Below are positions 7,997-16,711 of a DNA stretch of 32,343 bases, in pieces; position 1 is the stretch's first letter; each line of letters starts with the position of its first letter. The notes beneath the pieces are model-generated. The model was given only the letters and a program-made list of their open reading frames with translations, was not told the DNA's origin and ran no database searches. The translations under genes were made by a program, and so were the position numbers. Source of the stretch: Mycobacterium sp. 1423905.2 (GTDB lineage: Bacteria > Actinomycetota > Actinomycetes > Mycobacteriales > Mycobacteriaceae); contig NZ_LZLE01000207.1 of assembly GCF_001673155.1 (NCBI RefSeq), forward strand, positions 1 to 32,343, given 5' to 3'.

Positions 7997-9466
7997 TTAC
8001 CGCAGAGGGGACGATTCGGCCGCGGCCGAGGGCCTGCTGGCCAATGCGGGTTGCACACCGGGCCGGTCGCGGCACAACGCGGCAATGTCGCAGGGCACAG
8101 GCCGGCACCCGGCGGGAGGATTGGTTATCATCAGTCCGGCGCACAACGCGCCCAAGACGAACAGTGCGGCGCTCACCTCTAACGCGTGGGCGAATCCGGT
8201 GGCGCTCGCTGCGCCAACGCTGATCAGGCCGATGGACCCGGTCGACATCAACGCGGCCAGCCGAGAAACGGCGTTGTTGATCGCCGAAGCCAGGCCGCTG
8301 TGTTCGGTCGGCACCGAGGCCAGCGCCACCGAGGTCAACGGTGTGATAGTCGCAACCAGCCCGATGGCCAGCACGGTCATTCCGGGGGCCAGGTTGGTGA
8401 TTGCGTTGAATCCCGTAGGTTTCGGACGGATCAGCAGCAGCCCGATCCCCGCCAAGGCGGGCCCGGCGATCAGGAACACGCGTGCTCCCACCCGCGCGGC
8501 GATGCGGCCGACGTGACGGGCGAACAGGAACGACAGCGCCGGGATCGGCAGGGTGGCCAATCCGGCTGCGGTGGCTGAGTAGCCGCCGATTTCTTGGGTG
8601 TAGAGGGCGACGGCCAAAGATCCCATCGTCAACGCACCGTAGACGAGTGCGGTGACGAGGTTGGCGGCAGCGAAATTGCGAAAGGCGAATAGCGGCAACG
8701 GAAGCATCGGGTACCTGCTGCGGAGCTGCCAACCCACGAACCCTGCCAGTGCGACGATTCCGATCACCGACGCTGTAATGACCTTCGGGCCGGTCCAGCC
8801 GTCGCGTTGTGATTCGATCAACGCATACACGGTCGCGGCGAGCCCCAGCACCGATAGGCCGACTCCGGTGATATCCACTCGGGCATCGTCGACCCGGCCC
8901 GGCATCGGACATAGCCAGAACGTCAGCGCATACCCGACTGCCATGGGGATCGCTGATATCACGAAAATCCAACGCCAGCCGAGGAAATCGACGCACAGTC
9001 CGCCCAGCAGGGGGCCCAAGGCGAATGCGGTTCCCGTCCATCCGGTCCAGACACCGATCGCCGCGGACTGGTGTGCTTTGTCGAATACCGTGTTGATCAG
9101 CGCCAGTGAGCCCGGCACGAGGAATGCCGCGCCCAGGCCCTGGGTGAGGCGCGCGATGGTCAGCATCACCGGTGAAGTGGCGAGCGCCGCCAGTACCGAG
9201 CCTGCCCCGAAAGCCAACAGGCCGAACCGCATCACCGGAACGCGTCCGAACAGATCCGAGATGGACCCGCCGGGCAGAATCGCGGCCGCCGTCGCCAGCA
9301 GGTAACCGTCGATGACCCATTGCTGCAACGCCAGTCCGCCGCCGAGCTCATGCTCGATGGCCGGCAACGCCAGGTTGATCACGGTGGAGTCGAGAAACGC
9401 GACCATCGACACCATCACCGCGACCACCATCGCCCGGCTGGTCGGTGCCACCTCGCGCAACGTCAC
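7997..9466 (-). CDS. MFS drug:H+ antiporter, DHA2-type
   Basis: A 489-residue, strongly hydrophobic protein with about 14 membrane segments. LDSTVINLALP in helix 1 is the DHA2 (14-helix) signature, SDLFGRVPVMRFG is the cytoplasmic loop-2 motif A, and LGPLLGGLCVDFLGWRWIF is the motif C/helix 5 region. Such proteins export drugs or metabolites using the proton gradient. The GTG at 9466 was chosen because GGAGA stands six to seven bases before it; GTG at 9493 is an alternative, and the open frame continues upstream into the nitroreductase gene. It follows the nitroreductase on the same strand by about 50 bp, suggesting an export step for the redox cluster. Confidence 0.88.
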   Translation of the reverse strand: MTLREVAPTSRAMVVAVMVSMVAFLDSTVINLALPAIEHELGGGLALQQWVIDGYLLATAAAILPGGSISDLFGRVPVMRFGLLAFGAGSVLAALATSPVMLTIARLTQGLGAAFLVPGSLALINTVFDKAHQSAAIGVWTGWTGTAFALGPLLGGLCVDFLGWRWIFVISAIPMAVGYALTFWLCPMPGRVDDARVDITGVGLSVLGLAATVYALIESQRDGWTGPKVITASVIGIVALAGFVGWQLRSRYPMLPLPLFAFRNFAAANLVTALVYGALTMGSLAVALYTQEIGGYSATAAGLATLPIPALSFLFARHVGRIAARVGARVFLIAGPALAGIGLLLIRPKPTGFNAITNLAPGMTVLAIGLVATITPLTSVALASVPTEHSGLASAINNAVSRLAALMSTGSIGLISVGAASATGFAHALEVSAALFVLGALCAGLMITNPPAGCRPVPCDIAALCRDRPGVQPALASRPSAAAESSPLR

Positions 9467-9518
9467 AGCGGTCTCCGCTCGGCCCCTGGCCACGACCGCG
9501 CGCCAAACCCACTGCGAC

Positions 9519-10184
9519 TCACCATCGGTCGAGATGCAGCACGTCGTCGAGCGGGATCCGCTTGGCAGGGCGGAAGGTTGTGCCGGTGTAGTAAGCGGTG
9601 GGGACGGTGGTGGCATGATAGACGTTGTCTGGCAGGCCGAGGATGGCCCGCATCTCCGTGTCGGCCAATATCGTCACCCCGGTCCACGTGGTTCCCAAGC
9701 CCCGAGATCGGGCTGCGAGCATGTAGCTCCACGTGGCGGGCATGATCGAACTCCAATACTGGTTGGCGTTTTCGCCCGTCAGCGCGCCGTCATCGTCGAT
9801 GACCTCGACGCACGGGATCATCAGGACGGGAACTTCGCCGATGTGCTCGGCGAGATACGCCGCGCTGTCAGAGACTTTGCGCTGCTCGCGATTGCGTGCA
9901 GGGTCGTCCTTAAAGCGATCGGCGACCGCGAAAGGCGAAGCGACGATTAAGTCCCACGTGCGGCGGTACACATCGGCGATCGCGCGACGCTGTTCGGCAT
10001 CGGTGATCACGATGAAGCTCCAGTTCTGCACGTTGGCGGACGTCGGTGCCTGCACCGCGATCTCTAGGCATTCCCGGATCAAGCCGATGGGAACGGGTTT
10101 GGTCAAATCGAGACGTTTGCGCACTGAGCGGGTTGTGGTCAGCAGTGCGTCGGTGGACAACTCGACGATCGGGTAATCGCTCAT
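9519..10184 (-). CDS. Nitroreductase-family FMN protein
   Basis: A 221-residue protein with the nitroreductase fold. SVRKRLDL and APTSANVQNWSFIV are the FMN-phosphate binding segments near the N-terminus, and ARSRGLGTTWTG with ILGLPDNVYHATTVPTAYY is the usual C-terminal half. These enzymes reduce nitro groups, quinones or flavins with NAD(P)H. The ATG at 10184 overlaps the ridA stop as ATGA, so the two are translationally coupled; a longer frame to 10232 would overlap ridA further. The physiological substrate is unknown. Confidence 0.9.
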   Translation of the reverse strand: MSDYPIVELSTDALLTTTRSVRKRLDLTKPVPIGLIRECLEIAVQAPTSANVQNWSFIVITDAEQRRAIADVYRRTWDLIVASPFAVADRFKDDPARNREQRKVSDSAAYLAEHIGEVPVLMIPCVEVIDDDGALTGENANQYWSSIMPATWSYMLAARSRGLGTTWTGVTILADTEMRAILGLPDNVYHATTVPTAYYTGTTFRPAKRIPLDDVLHLDRW

Positions 10185-10570
10185 GCCGGCAGGATGGCGA
10201 TGACTTCGACTTCCACGCGGATGTTGGGCCACACCAGCCCGTCGACGATGGTGAACATGGCGGCGGGTTGGTGACGGATGACTTCTTTGCTCACCGCCAG
10301 GTAGGCGGCCGCATTGTCACGGCTGGTGACCCACTGGCGCATGTAAACAATGTCAGTGAGCTTGGCGCCCGACTTGCCGAGTGCGGCTTCCACATTGGCC
10401 CAGCACTGCCTGGCTTCGTCGGTGAAGTCCTCAGGCACGGTGCCGTCATCGCGCACCCCGGGTGTGCCGGAGACGAATATCTGTGTGCCGGTTCCTGATA
10501 CGGCGACAGCATCGGCGTAGTGTCCGATGTGATCAGCCACTCCGGTGATGATCGGGGTAATGGTGGTCAT
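10181..10570 (-). CDS. RidA/YjgF-family protein
   Basis: A 129-residue RidA-type protein. AVAVSGTGTQIFVSGTPG is the N-terminal strand pair, CWANVEAALGKSGAKLTDIVYMRQWV the central helix-strand, and IRVEVEVIAILPA the C-terminal strand. The family deaminates reactive enamine/imine intermediates or acts in ring-cleavage pathways. The Arg that binds substrate carboxylate in classical RidA lies in a VEVEAI-type tail; here PNIRVEVEVIA keeps an Arg near that place. AAGGAG precedes the ATG at 10570. It is coupled to the nitroreductase downstream and lies 45 bp behind the dehydrogenase. Confidence 0.9.
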   Translation of the reverse strand: MTTITPIITGVADHIGHYADAVAVSGTGTQIFVSGTPGVRDDGTVPEDFTDEARQCWANVEAALGKSGAKLTDIVYMRQWVTSRDNAAAYLAVSKEVIRHQPAAMFTIVDGLVWPNIRVEVEVIAILPA

Positions 10571-10615
10571 CTTGGAACTCCTTCGTTGTGGTTTTTCGGG
10601 GTGCTGGCAACTTGG

Positions 10616-11551
10616 TCAGATGTCTTTGGTGATCACCATTCCGCTGGGCACGTCGCCTGCGACGACGTGCGCGAGGGCAGCGGCGGCCTGATTCAGCCCG
10701 CAGGAACGCGGGGTCGGCATGCTCAACCGACGGGACGCGAGTAGCGCGGTGAGGCGGTCGAGTTGAGCCCCGTCGGAACGGACGTAAACCGGGGTCACCC
10801 TGATTCCGCGGGTGGTTGCGGGTGGGTCAGGGGTGATGGTGGCCAGCCGGCCGCCGTCGGCAAGCGCGGTCATCGCGATAGCGGCACCTGCGGGGGCCGC
10901 GTTGGCGACGGCATCGATGCAGCCCTTCGCCGCCGCTATCGCCTGTTGCGGCCACAGCGGATCGCGATAGTCGATGACTTCCCGGGCGCCGTGCCCTCGG
11001 ACTCGGGCGGCGCTGCGCGGGCCGGCGGTGGCGAGCACGTCGACCCCGCGCATGGCGGCCAACTGGACAATGAGTCCACCGGTAATTCCGCCCGCGCCAT
11101 GAACAAGCAACGTTTCTCCACCGCGAAGGGCCAACGCCTCCCCCACCACCTGCTCGGCGGTCAACGCGGGTACCGGAAAGATCGCTGCAGTCGCCCAAGG
11201 AATTTCAGGCGGTTTGCGGGCGAGCGATCCGACGGGTGCGATCAAAAGCGGCGCCCAGGTGCCCTGGCCGCGCAGCGGCACAGGGTGACACATCACCTCA
11301 TCGCCCACGCCGAATCCGCTCGGCCGACTACCAACGGCCTTGATAACTCCGGCAGCCTCGACACCGAGTGCGAGCGGTGGACTCTTGCCGACGTCCCACC
11401 CGCCCTCACGAATAATGTTGTCCCAGTTGCCAACCCCGGCACCACGAACGTCGATCAGGACCTCGTCGGCCGCCAACGGTCGCGGGTCGTCCACTTCGAG
11501 CATCTCCACTGTGCCACCGAGCGTGCGAATCCCCGCCACGAGTATGGTCAC
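10616..11551 (-). CDS. Medium-chain dehydrogenase/reductase (quinone-oxidoreductase-like)
   Basis: A 311-residue MDR-superfamily protein: an N-terminal GroES-like domain (DEVLIDVRGAGVGNWDNIIREGG; GVEAAGVIKAVG) and a Rossmann domain with the nucleotide loop LVHGAGGITGGLIVQLAAMRG. No catalytic-zinc Cys/His set or four-Cys structural zinc loop is visible, pointing to the zinc-free quinone-oxidoreductase branch using NADPH. The start is GTG at 11551 with a weak ribosome binding site. It is part of a same-strand run from the FAD oxidoreductase to the MFS exporter. Confidence 0.88.
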   Translation of the reverse strand: MTILVAGIRTLGGTVEMLEVDDPRPLAADEVLIDVRGAGVGNWDNIIREGGWDVGKSPPLALGVEAAGVIKAVGSRPSGFGVGDEVMCHPVPLRGQGTWAPLLIAPVGSLARKPPEIPWATAAIFPVPALTAEQVVGEALALRGGETLLVHGAGGITGGLIVQLAAMRGVDVLATAGPRSAARVRGHGAREVIDYRDPLWPQQAIAAAKGCIDAVANAAPAGAAIAMTALADGGRLATITPDPPATTRGIRVTPVYVRSDGAQLDRLTALLASRRLSMPTPRSCGLNQAAAALAHVVAGDVPSGMVITKDI

Positions 11552-11623
11552 AGTGCGACGACCGGCCAGGCGTAGGGCATTGTGGTTCCTCTTGAGATTG
11601 CTGGTTTAACGGGTTTGATTCGC

Positions 11624-13102
11624 TTAAGCGCTCTTCTGTGTTTTGTGCGCCTCGTTGTTCAGTAACTGGGCAAGTTCGGACTCTTGGGCGAGTAGCGGAT
11701 CCCAAACTTGATTGACCGTCGGATGTGGCGCGACAGCATGGCGTAGCAGACTGACCGGGATTTTCGCGACGACAGCCAAGGTCGCTGCCTGCACCAGTTC
11801 GGAGAACTGCGGGCCGACGAATGTCGCTCCGAGCAGAGTATTGGTCTCGTCGTTGATGACCAGTTTCGCCCATCCTTCGAATCCGTCCCGGTAAAGGGCG
11901 AGGAATGACACTGCACCGGGGTAATGGGCAGTTCGCGTCCGTACCGCGAACCCGTCTGCGCGGGCCTGGCTTTCGGTGCGCCCGACCCAGACGACTTGAG
12001 GATCAGTGTGGATGACCTGCGCCAGATTGCCGGCATCACGGGCAGTCAACTCGTTCCCGGACAGTTGTCGCCCCGCGGCTCGTGCCGTGATGATGTCGGC
12101 CACGACACGGCCGTGGTACGTCGAGATATGAGACAGCCGAGCACGCCCGGTGGTGTCTCCGAGCGCGTAGAGCCAACCGCCTGGGACGCCAACCGCCTGT
12201 AGATGGTCGTTCACAGAAACAATCTCGCTGGTCGGCAGGCCAAGGGTTTCCAATCCGAGGTTGTCGGTATTGGTGCGCCGCCCGGCGGCAAGGACGACCT
12301 CGTCGATCTCGATGGTCTGGCCCTGGAAGGTTGCGCTGACGGGCCCGCCCGCCACCGGGCGGGCTACCGTCGACAACTCTGTCTCAAAGTGGATCGTGAC
12401 GCCTTTGCTTCGCAGTGATTGCGCGACTAGTTCCCGAGCTTCCGGTTCGCAGTTGTAAACCAGGGCTTTTTCACGCACCAGAAGTGTTACCGCCGAACCC
12501 AACCCGCTCAGAATGGTCGCGAACTCGACGGCGACGGGGCCGCCACCCACCACCAGCGCGCGAGGTGGCACCCGTGTCATAGTCGTTAAGTCCCGGTTGG
12601 TCCACGGGCGTGCTTGCGCCAGCCCAGGTATCTCAGGCACGTTAGGACGGGTGCCGGTGGCGAGCACGACCGCTTGGCGGGCAGTCAAGATGGCCTCGGT
12701 GCTATCTCCCCGGGTGTAGGCCACGCGCACCGTTCGTTCACCGCTCAACCGGCCGAACCCATGAAACACTGCTACACCGGCTTGCTGCAACGATGCTGTT
12801 CGGTCTTGGTCCGACAGGTGCTCGATGAGCTCGTCGCGTTTCGCGAATACGGCCTCGACATCCAGCTTCTTCCCCGAAATGGCTCCTCGCACACCAGGTA
12901 CAGCGTTCGCGAGGTTGAATACCTCGATAGGGCGAAGCAGCGTTTTGCTCGGGTTGCAGCCCCAGTAATGACACTCCCCACCGACCAGACGATCCTCAAC
13001 GAGGGCTACCGAAATACCCACAGAAGCAAGCTTCCGCACGGCGGCCACACCGGCCACCCCGCCGCCTACGACGATCACGTCGAATTGCTTACTAGCCTTC
13101 AT
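11624..13102 (-). CDS. FAD-dependent pyridine nucleotide-disulfide oxidoreductase
   Basis: A 492-residue class-I flavoprotein disulfide reductase. VIVVGGGVAGVAAVRKLA is the FAD loop, GGECHYWGCNPSKTLLRP carries the CxxxxC redox pair, ALVVGGGPVAVEFATILSGLG is the NAD(P)H loop, and LYALGDTTGRA the second FAD contact. The C-terminal dimer-interface motif reads HPTVNQ, where dihydrolipoamide dehydrogenases and relatives have HPTxxE; the Glu that activates the catalytic His is thus Gln. It belongs to an uncharacterised branch related to lipoamide dehydrogenase and mercuric reductase. GAGGGCAG stands just before the ATG at 13102. Confidence 0.9.
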   Translation of the reverse strand: MKASKQFDVIVVGGGVAGVAAVRKLASVGISVALVEDRLVGGECHYWGCNPSKTLLRPIEVFNLANAVPGVRGAISGKKLDVEAVFAKRDELIEHLSDQDRTASLQQAGVAVFHGFGRLSGERTVRVAYTRGDSTEAILTARQAVVLATGTRPNVPEIPGLAQARPWTNRDLTTMTRVPPRALVVGGGPVAVEFATILSGLGSAVTLLVREKALVYNCEPEARELVAQSLRSKGVTIHFETELSTVARPVAGGPVSATFQGQTIEIDEVVLAAGRRTNTDNLGLETLGLPTSEIVSVNDHLQAVGVPGGWLYALGDTTGRARLSHISTYHGRVVADIITARAAGRQLSGNELTARDAGNLAQVIHTDPQVVWVGRTESQARADGFAVRTRTAHYPGAVSFLALYRDGFEGWAKLVINDETNTLLGATFVGPQFSELVQAATLAVVAKIPVSLLRHAVAPHPTVNQVWDPLLAQESELAQLLNNEAHKTQKSA

Positions 13103-13191
13103 CTGCCCTCATTTCCAAAGATCGGTACGTGCAGCTGTGATTGGGGCACGTCCGTCACAACATGCCGAGGACGTGCGCACATCGTGCATCG

Positions 13192-13638
13192 TTAACGCGG
13201 TGGCTCATTTTCGGTGCTGTCATCCGTGGTGAGCGGGCCGTCTCCGGTATCCACTAGGAAGACTGCGAGTAGTTCGGCGGGTTCGGTAGCGCTGGCGTTT
13301 TCACTGACCGTGTGGTGCGCGCCGGGGGCTTCACTCCACGTCTCACCTGCGTGATAGACACGCTCAGGTTCACCTTCAACTCGGCTGCGGATCGCTCCGG
13401 AGATCACGTAGGCCATGATGAACGCCGATTTGGCGTGGTGGTGCGGTGCGCTCTTTGCCCCAGGTGGATAGCTGACCGCCACAGCTTCGACTGATTTGCC
13501 CGGAATATTACTTGGTTGATTGAAAACTGCACGCACAACTGGGTTTTGACCCGAATGCTGTGGCTCGGGCTCGGCATGAGCCGACGGCGGGAACATCACA
13601 GCGATAGCCAGTGCGGCGAGTGGTAGTTTGAGGGCCAT
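13192..13638 (-). CDS. Secreted cupin-domain protein
   Basis: A 148-residue protein with a clear export signal (LKLPLAALAIAVMFPPSAHAEPEP, predicted cleavage after AHA). A single cupin barrel follows: PPGAKSAPHHHAKSAFIMAYVISGAIRSRV with three consecutive His, then YHAGETWSEAPGAHHTVSENAS. Metal binding in the periplasm or outside the cell is likely. The ATG at 13638 gives the signal peptide; a longer frame to 13716 would bury it. The gene lies 89 bp before the FAD oxidoreductase on the same strand. The 241-bp gap upstream (13639-13879) holds no operator or gene I can recognise. Confidence 0.85.
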   Translation of the reverse strand: MALKLPLAALAIAVMFPPSAHAEPEPQHSGQNPVVRAVFNQPSNIPGKSVEAVAVSYPPGAKSAPHHHAKSAFIMAYVISGAIRSRVEGEPERVYHAGETWSEAPGAHHTVSENASATEPAELLAVFLVDTGDGPLTTDDSTENEPPR

Positions 13639-13879
13639 TATTGAGCTGCCTTCCCTTCGGATGTCTTGACGGCTAACTGCCCTGGCTACGTCGGTGCGGT
13701 CATGCGATCGGCGCACACGTGTCTAAGTAGCCCGCGCATCGTGACCTGCACAGGCATCCTGCGATCATCCTGGGCACCAATTGAATTGGCTAACCAGCGG
13801 GCAGGTCCACCGCTCGTCAGCGCACGAGGTAAGGAGTGGAGGTTCGCGCACCCGCCGCCGGATCACCGGGGGTTCCCAC

Positions 13880-14800
13880 TCAGTCTGCTGCTACACGCAG
13901 GATCGTCTTACCAGGGATGCGCTTGCTAGGACTGAATGCCGAGGCAGCTTCGGCAAGTGGTAACACAGCACCCACTACCGGCTTGAGGCGTCCATCGCGT
14001 ACCCGCGCGGCAAGGTTAGCGAGCTGGTCGCGATCGGCTTCGACTAGAAAGAAGATCGCCCGCCCGTCATGAGGTTGCGTCTTCGGCGGCTCGGCGATAG
14101 TGACAAGTGTTCCGCCAGCCCGAACTAGAGCGGCCGAGCGGGCCAGAATCTCCCCGCCGATCACGTCAAACACGACGTCGACTTCACCCGCGTCTTCCAG
14201 CTTTTCGGTCTCCAAGTCCAGGAAAGTGTGGCAGCCGAGCTCCCCCGCCCGCTCTCGGTCCGCCGTCCGGCCGGTTCCAATGACGCGCGCGCCGACCTCG
14301 AGAGCGAGTTGCACCGCTATCGACCCAACCCCACCCGCGGCGCCGTGAATCAGAACCGTTTGCCCCGCGGCGAGGCGGCCATGGTCGAACAAGCCCTGCC
14401 AGGCGGCCAATCCAGAGATCGGCAACGCCGCTGCCACAGTATGGTCGATGTCCATTGGAAGCGGCGCGAGATTGCGGGCCTCCACCGCGGCGTACTCCGC
14501 CAGTGAGCCGTTGCGAGCCCAGTCAGCGAGCCCGAACACTCGTTGGCCGACACTCAAAAGGGTTGTACCGTAGCCTAACTCCACTACCACGCCCGACAAC
14601 TCGTGACCGGGAACGCTCGGTGTCCGGTCCCGACCTCCGCGGTCTATCCACGTGTGCGGCCAGTCAAGCTCCCCCGGTGTGAAACCCGCTGCGTGAACCC
14701 GAACGACGACGTCGTTGTCAGTAGCCTCGGGATAGGGCAGCTCCGTGAACTCCAGGCCGGCGACACCGGCGTTACGATCGGAAACAGTGATGGCTTGCAT
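13880..14800 (-). CDS. Zinc-free medium-chain dehydrogenase, quinone oxidoreductase type
   Basis: A 306-residue MDR protein. The GroES-like domain shows VVVRVHAAGFTPGELDWP and PGHELSGVVVELG; the Rossmann domain shows VLIHGAAGGVGSIAVQLAL, the AAxGGVG motif of the zeta-crystallin/quinone reductase group, with AxVIGTGR after it. It ends with IPGKTILRV, typical for the family. The ATG at 14800 is preceded by AGGAAGG and overlaps the stop of the 81-residue gene (TAATG), so the two are coupled behind operator C. Second MDR of the window; overall it looks clearly diverged from the 10616-11551 enzyme. Confidence 0.9.
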   Translation of the reverse strand: MQAITVSDRNAGVAGLEFTELPYPEATDNDVVVRVHAAGFTPGELDWPHTWIDRGGRDRTPSVPGHELSGVVVELGYGTTLLSVGQRVFGLADWARNGSLAEYAAVEARNLAPLPMDIDHTVAAALPISGLAAWQGLFDHGRLAAGQTVLIHGAAGGVGSIAVQLALEVGARVIGTGRTADRERAGELGCHTFLDLETEKLEDAGEVDVVFDVIGGEILARSAALVRAGGTLVTIAEPPKTQPHDGRAIFFLVEADRDQLANLAARVRDGRLKPVVGAVLPLAEAASAFSPSKRIPGKTILRVAAD

Positions 14801-15045
14801 TACAGGTCCTTCCTGATGTGGGTCGTTACCGTCGGATAAGTCACCGGTTGCGGTTGTAGGCTGACGAGCTCGAGGCCCAGATCACGGATCCGGTCGAGGA
14901 GTCCGTAAAGCTGGGATTGGTCGCGGATTTCACCGGTGAATACGGTTTCCGTCGCACCGGCCTCGAAGCGCATCCCTTCCAGTGCCGACCCGAGCCGCTC
15001 GGTCACGCGGCCTCGAATGCAGATCTGATACATCGTCCGCTGCAC
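14800..15045 (-). CDS. Small conserved-type hypothetical protein (81 aa)
   Basis: An 81-residue soluble protein whose C-terminal half, TVFTGEIRDQSQLYGLLDRIRDLGLELVSLQ, resembles a small domain I recall from actinobacterial proteins of this size beside regulators or reductases; function unknown. The GTG at 15045 has GGAGG five bases upstream, and the alternative ATG at 15033 is too far from it. The stop overlaps the quinone oxidoreductase start, so this is the first gene of the unit controlled by operator C. Confidence 0.75.
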   Translation of the reverse strand: MQRTMYQICIRGRVTERLGSALEGMRFEAGATETVFTGEIRDQSQLYGLLDRIRDLGLELVSLQPQPVTYPTVTTHIRKDL

Positions 15046-15090
15046 TTGACCCTCCGCCCGCCAGCTGCAGATCGAGCATTCACCGAAGCT

Positions 15091-15132
15091 GGGCGAGTAG
15101 TCATCACCCGCCGAGCTAATTCACCCGGGTGA
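15091..15132 (-). promoter_or_regulatory. Compound operator, copy C (upstream of 81-aa/quinone oxidoreductase unit)
   Basis: GGGCGA (15091-15096, one change), TCACCC (15104-15109) and the exact palindrome TCACCCGGGTGA (15121-15132), with unchanged 13/17 spacing. It is the closest copy to its gene, 46 bp from the GTG at 15045. That places the inner half-sites about where a -35 region would lie if the leader is short. Confidence 0.78.
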
Positions 15133-15493
15133 GCCCGAAGGCATACCTCGGCGAATCGGCAGGCATTAAGTCGGGCGGGCAATCGAATGGGCGCCGAACG
15201 CCCAACCGTTGGAATACCGTATTACTACGCGGGTGCCGTCAGACCGGCAACACCGCGGCGGCGCGAACAAATTTGCGCGGTGCATATGCACAGCCCGACG
15301 CCGACGCGTAGACCGCCGGAATCACCTGTCGCACAAGCGGATTGTTACTGCTGTTTCGTGTTCACCGGCGCAGTCGTCCACATTGATTTGCGCATGAAAC
15401 TTCAGCTGCCCTTTGACGTGGTTTCCGCATAACCCGCACTGTTGGTCTGCGGCGGTCACCGGTTGCTCGCCCGCAGCTGCAAATGGCGGGTTG
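15133..15493. other. Gene-free stretch
   Basis: Between operator C and the end of the 61-residue membrane peptide I find no convincing reading frame with a ribosome binding site, no RNA gene and no strong hairpin followed by a T-run. Plus-strand frames here are short and lack family features. Confidence 0.4.
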
Positions 15494-15679
15494 TCACCGC
15501 GTTACCGCCTTGCGGCGTCGCGTCCCGGTGTAGGCGACCAACCCGGCCGTGACCGAGGAGCCCGCACAAAGTGCCGCGGCAGCCGCAGAATCGATGAGCT
15601 GACCATAGATCAACATAAGTGTGGCGTAATCACCGGTGGCCACTGCCACAAACAGGCAAGCGATCCGCAGTCGGGTCAT
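15494..15679 (-). CDS. Small membrane protein (61 aa) coupled to upstream Cys-rich gene
   Basis: A 61-residue peptide starting MTRLRIACLF with two hydrophobic segments (about residues 6-29 and 31-50) and a basic tail TRRRKAVTR, so a two-helix inner-membrane hairpin is likely. The ATG (15679) overlaps the stop of the upstream Cys-rich gene as ATGA, a coupling that supports its being real despite its size. Function unknown. Confidence 0.6.
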   Translation of the reverse strand: MTRLRIACLFVAVATGDYATLMLIYGQLIDSAAAAALCAGSSVTAGLVAYTGTRRRKAVTR

Positions 15680-16167
15680 GATGCCGCCCAATCGTGCCCG
15701 ATCGGGCGCGCAACGAAGACACTGCGCAGGTATCCAGTAGGACGCCCGCACGTTGCACACGCCGGGCGCGTGCCGCATCGAGACGCGATCTCGCGCTTGT
15801 CGCCAACGTAGGTTGCCATCGCCCATTGCACAGTAGCCAGGCAACCTTGACAAAGCGTTTCGACGAGGTCGCCGTCTGGGCTGAGCCCCATCTGGTCGCA
15901 GCCGTCGATCGCGTGGATCTCGGCAACCGCAACCGCGGGCGCCCCGCAGGTCGCTCCGCCCGGCACCCGCTGGGCGCTGCAAATGGGCTGCAAGGTGTGA
16001 AGTTGAGCCTCAATCGCTGGGACGGTGTCCCTTGCGGAATCTCCTTTTCGATGGGCCCAACGCAAGGCAGATGCGGCGGCGTCCCGCATGAGGTCCATCA
16101 GCCACGGTGTCCGCGCGTCACCGTACTCACATTCATCAGGAGGTCGTTGATAGTGGCGAGGTTTCAT
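15676..16167 (-). CDS. Cys-rich hypothetical protein, probably metal-binding
   Basis: A 163-residue protein I do not recognise. It has an N-terminal acidic/aromatic segment, then CSAQRVPGGATCG, a CQGC knuckle in the middle, and CATCGRPTGYLRS near the C-terminus: two CxxC-type pairs able to form a treble-clef or zinc-ribbon site. The ATG at 16167 is supported by GGAG eight bases upstream; the frame is open to 16227 but without a ribosome binding site. Downstream lies the coupled 61-residue membrane peptide, upstream operator D. A soluble metal-site protein paired with a membrane peptide could be a sensor or an anchor, but this is inference. Confidence 0.7.
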   Translation of the reverse strand: MKPRHYQRPPDECEYGDARTPWLMDLMRDAAASALRWAHRKGDSARDTVPAIEAQLHTLQPICSAQRVPGGATCGAPAVAVAEIHAIDGCDQMGLSPDGDLVETLCQGCLATVQWAMATYVGDKREIASRCGTRPACATCGRPTGYLRSVFVARPIGHDWAAS

Positions 16168-16335
16168 TTCGTTTTCTCCGGTTCGCTGATGCCGTCTCTG
16201 TGCAATAAAGGCAGCCAGCAAGTCCACGTCATCGCCACTCGTTGCTGGCGTATGCGGGCTCGTCGCAGATCAGCTCGCCGATCTGGGTCCACTGACCGCT
16301 CACTCGATTCGTTTCAGCCAGCATTCATCGACGCG

Positions 16336-16377
16336 GGATGAGTGGTCATCACCCGGCAAACTGTTTCACCCGGGTGA
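16336..16377 (-). promoter_or_regulatory. Compound operator, copy D
   Basis: GGATGA (16336-16341), TCACCC (16349-16354) and the exact palindrome TCACCCGGGTGA (16366-16377), same spacing. It faces the Cys-rich gene, whose ATG is 169 bp away, and also lies 335 bp before the plus-strand LuxR gene, so it could act on both. About 33 bp around the inner half match copy C with seven mismatches, including a shared TGAATGCT. Confidence 0.8.
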
Positions 16378-16711
16378 ATCGCCAAGCACTCCTCGCACCA
16401 GAAGCCGCCGAGCAAAATGGCCGTCCCGTATCAGCAAACGTGCTTGCCTTCGTCGGACGGTGCCAGGGTGCCGCCGCGTTGGTCGCGGTCGGCACCTAGA
16501 CGTCGCTACCGAGCCGCACCTCTCGGCCACACCGCCGGCCTCACGTCCATATCGAATGCGCCAGAGTTGGCAGCACCTCGTGCGCCTAATTGGCCCTAGC
16601 TCATGCGGGGCCATTCGTCATAGACAGCAAATCTGGAGGATGACGCGCACCGCCTACAATGATGTGCACTGCAGGGGCAGTCCGGTAAAGAAAAGGTAGA
16701 CAGGACACCCG
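16378..16711. other. Upstream region of the first LuxR-type gene
   Basis: No gene is supported here. The stretch separates operator D from the LAL regulator and must hold its promoter. Only the AGGA ribosome binding site at 16702-16705 is clear. I could not identify -35/-10 elements with confidence. Confidence 0.4.

Noticed and set aside
7971..9320. Minus-strand 449-residue open frame overlapping the MFS gene.
   Set aside because: Arg/Gly/Pro-rich composition typical of an out-of-frame reading of GC-rich DNA; the MFS frame has all family motifs.
15630..16013. Second minus-strand frame overlapping the Cys-rich gene.
   Set aside because: The Cys-rich frame has the ribosome binding site, the CxxC motifs and the coupled downstream start; this one has none.
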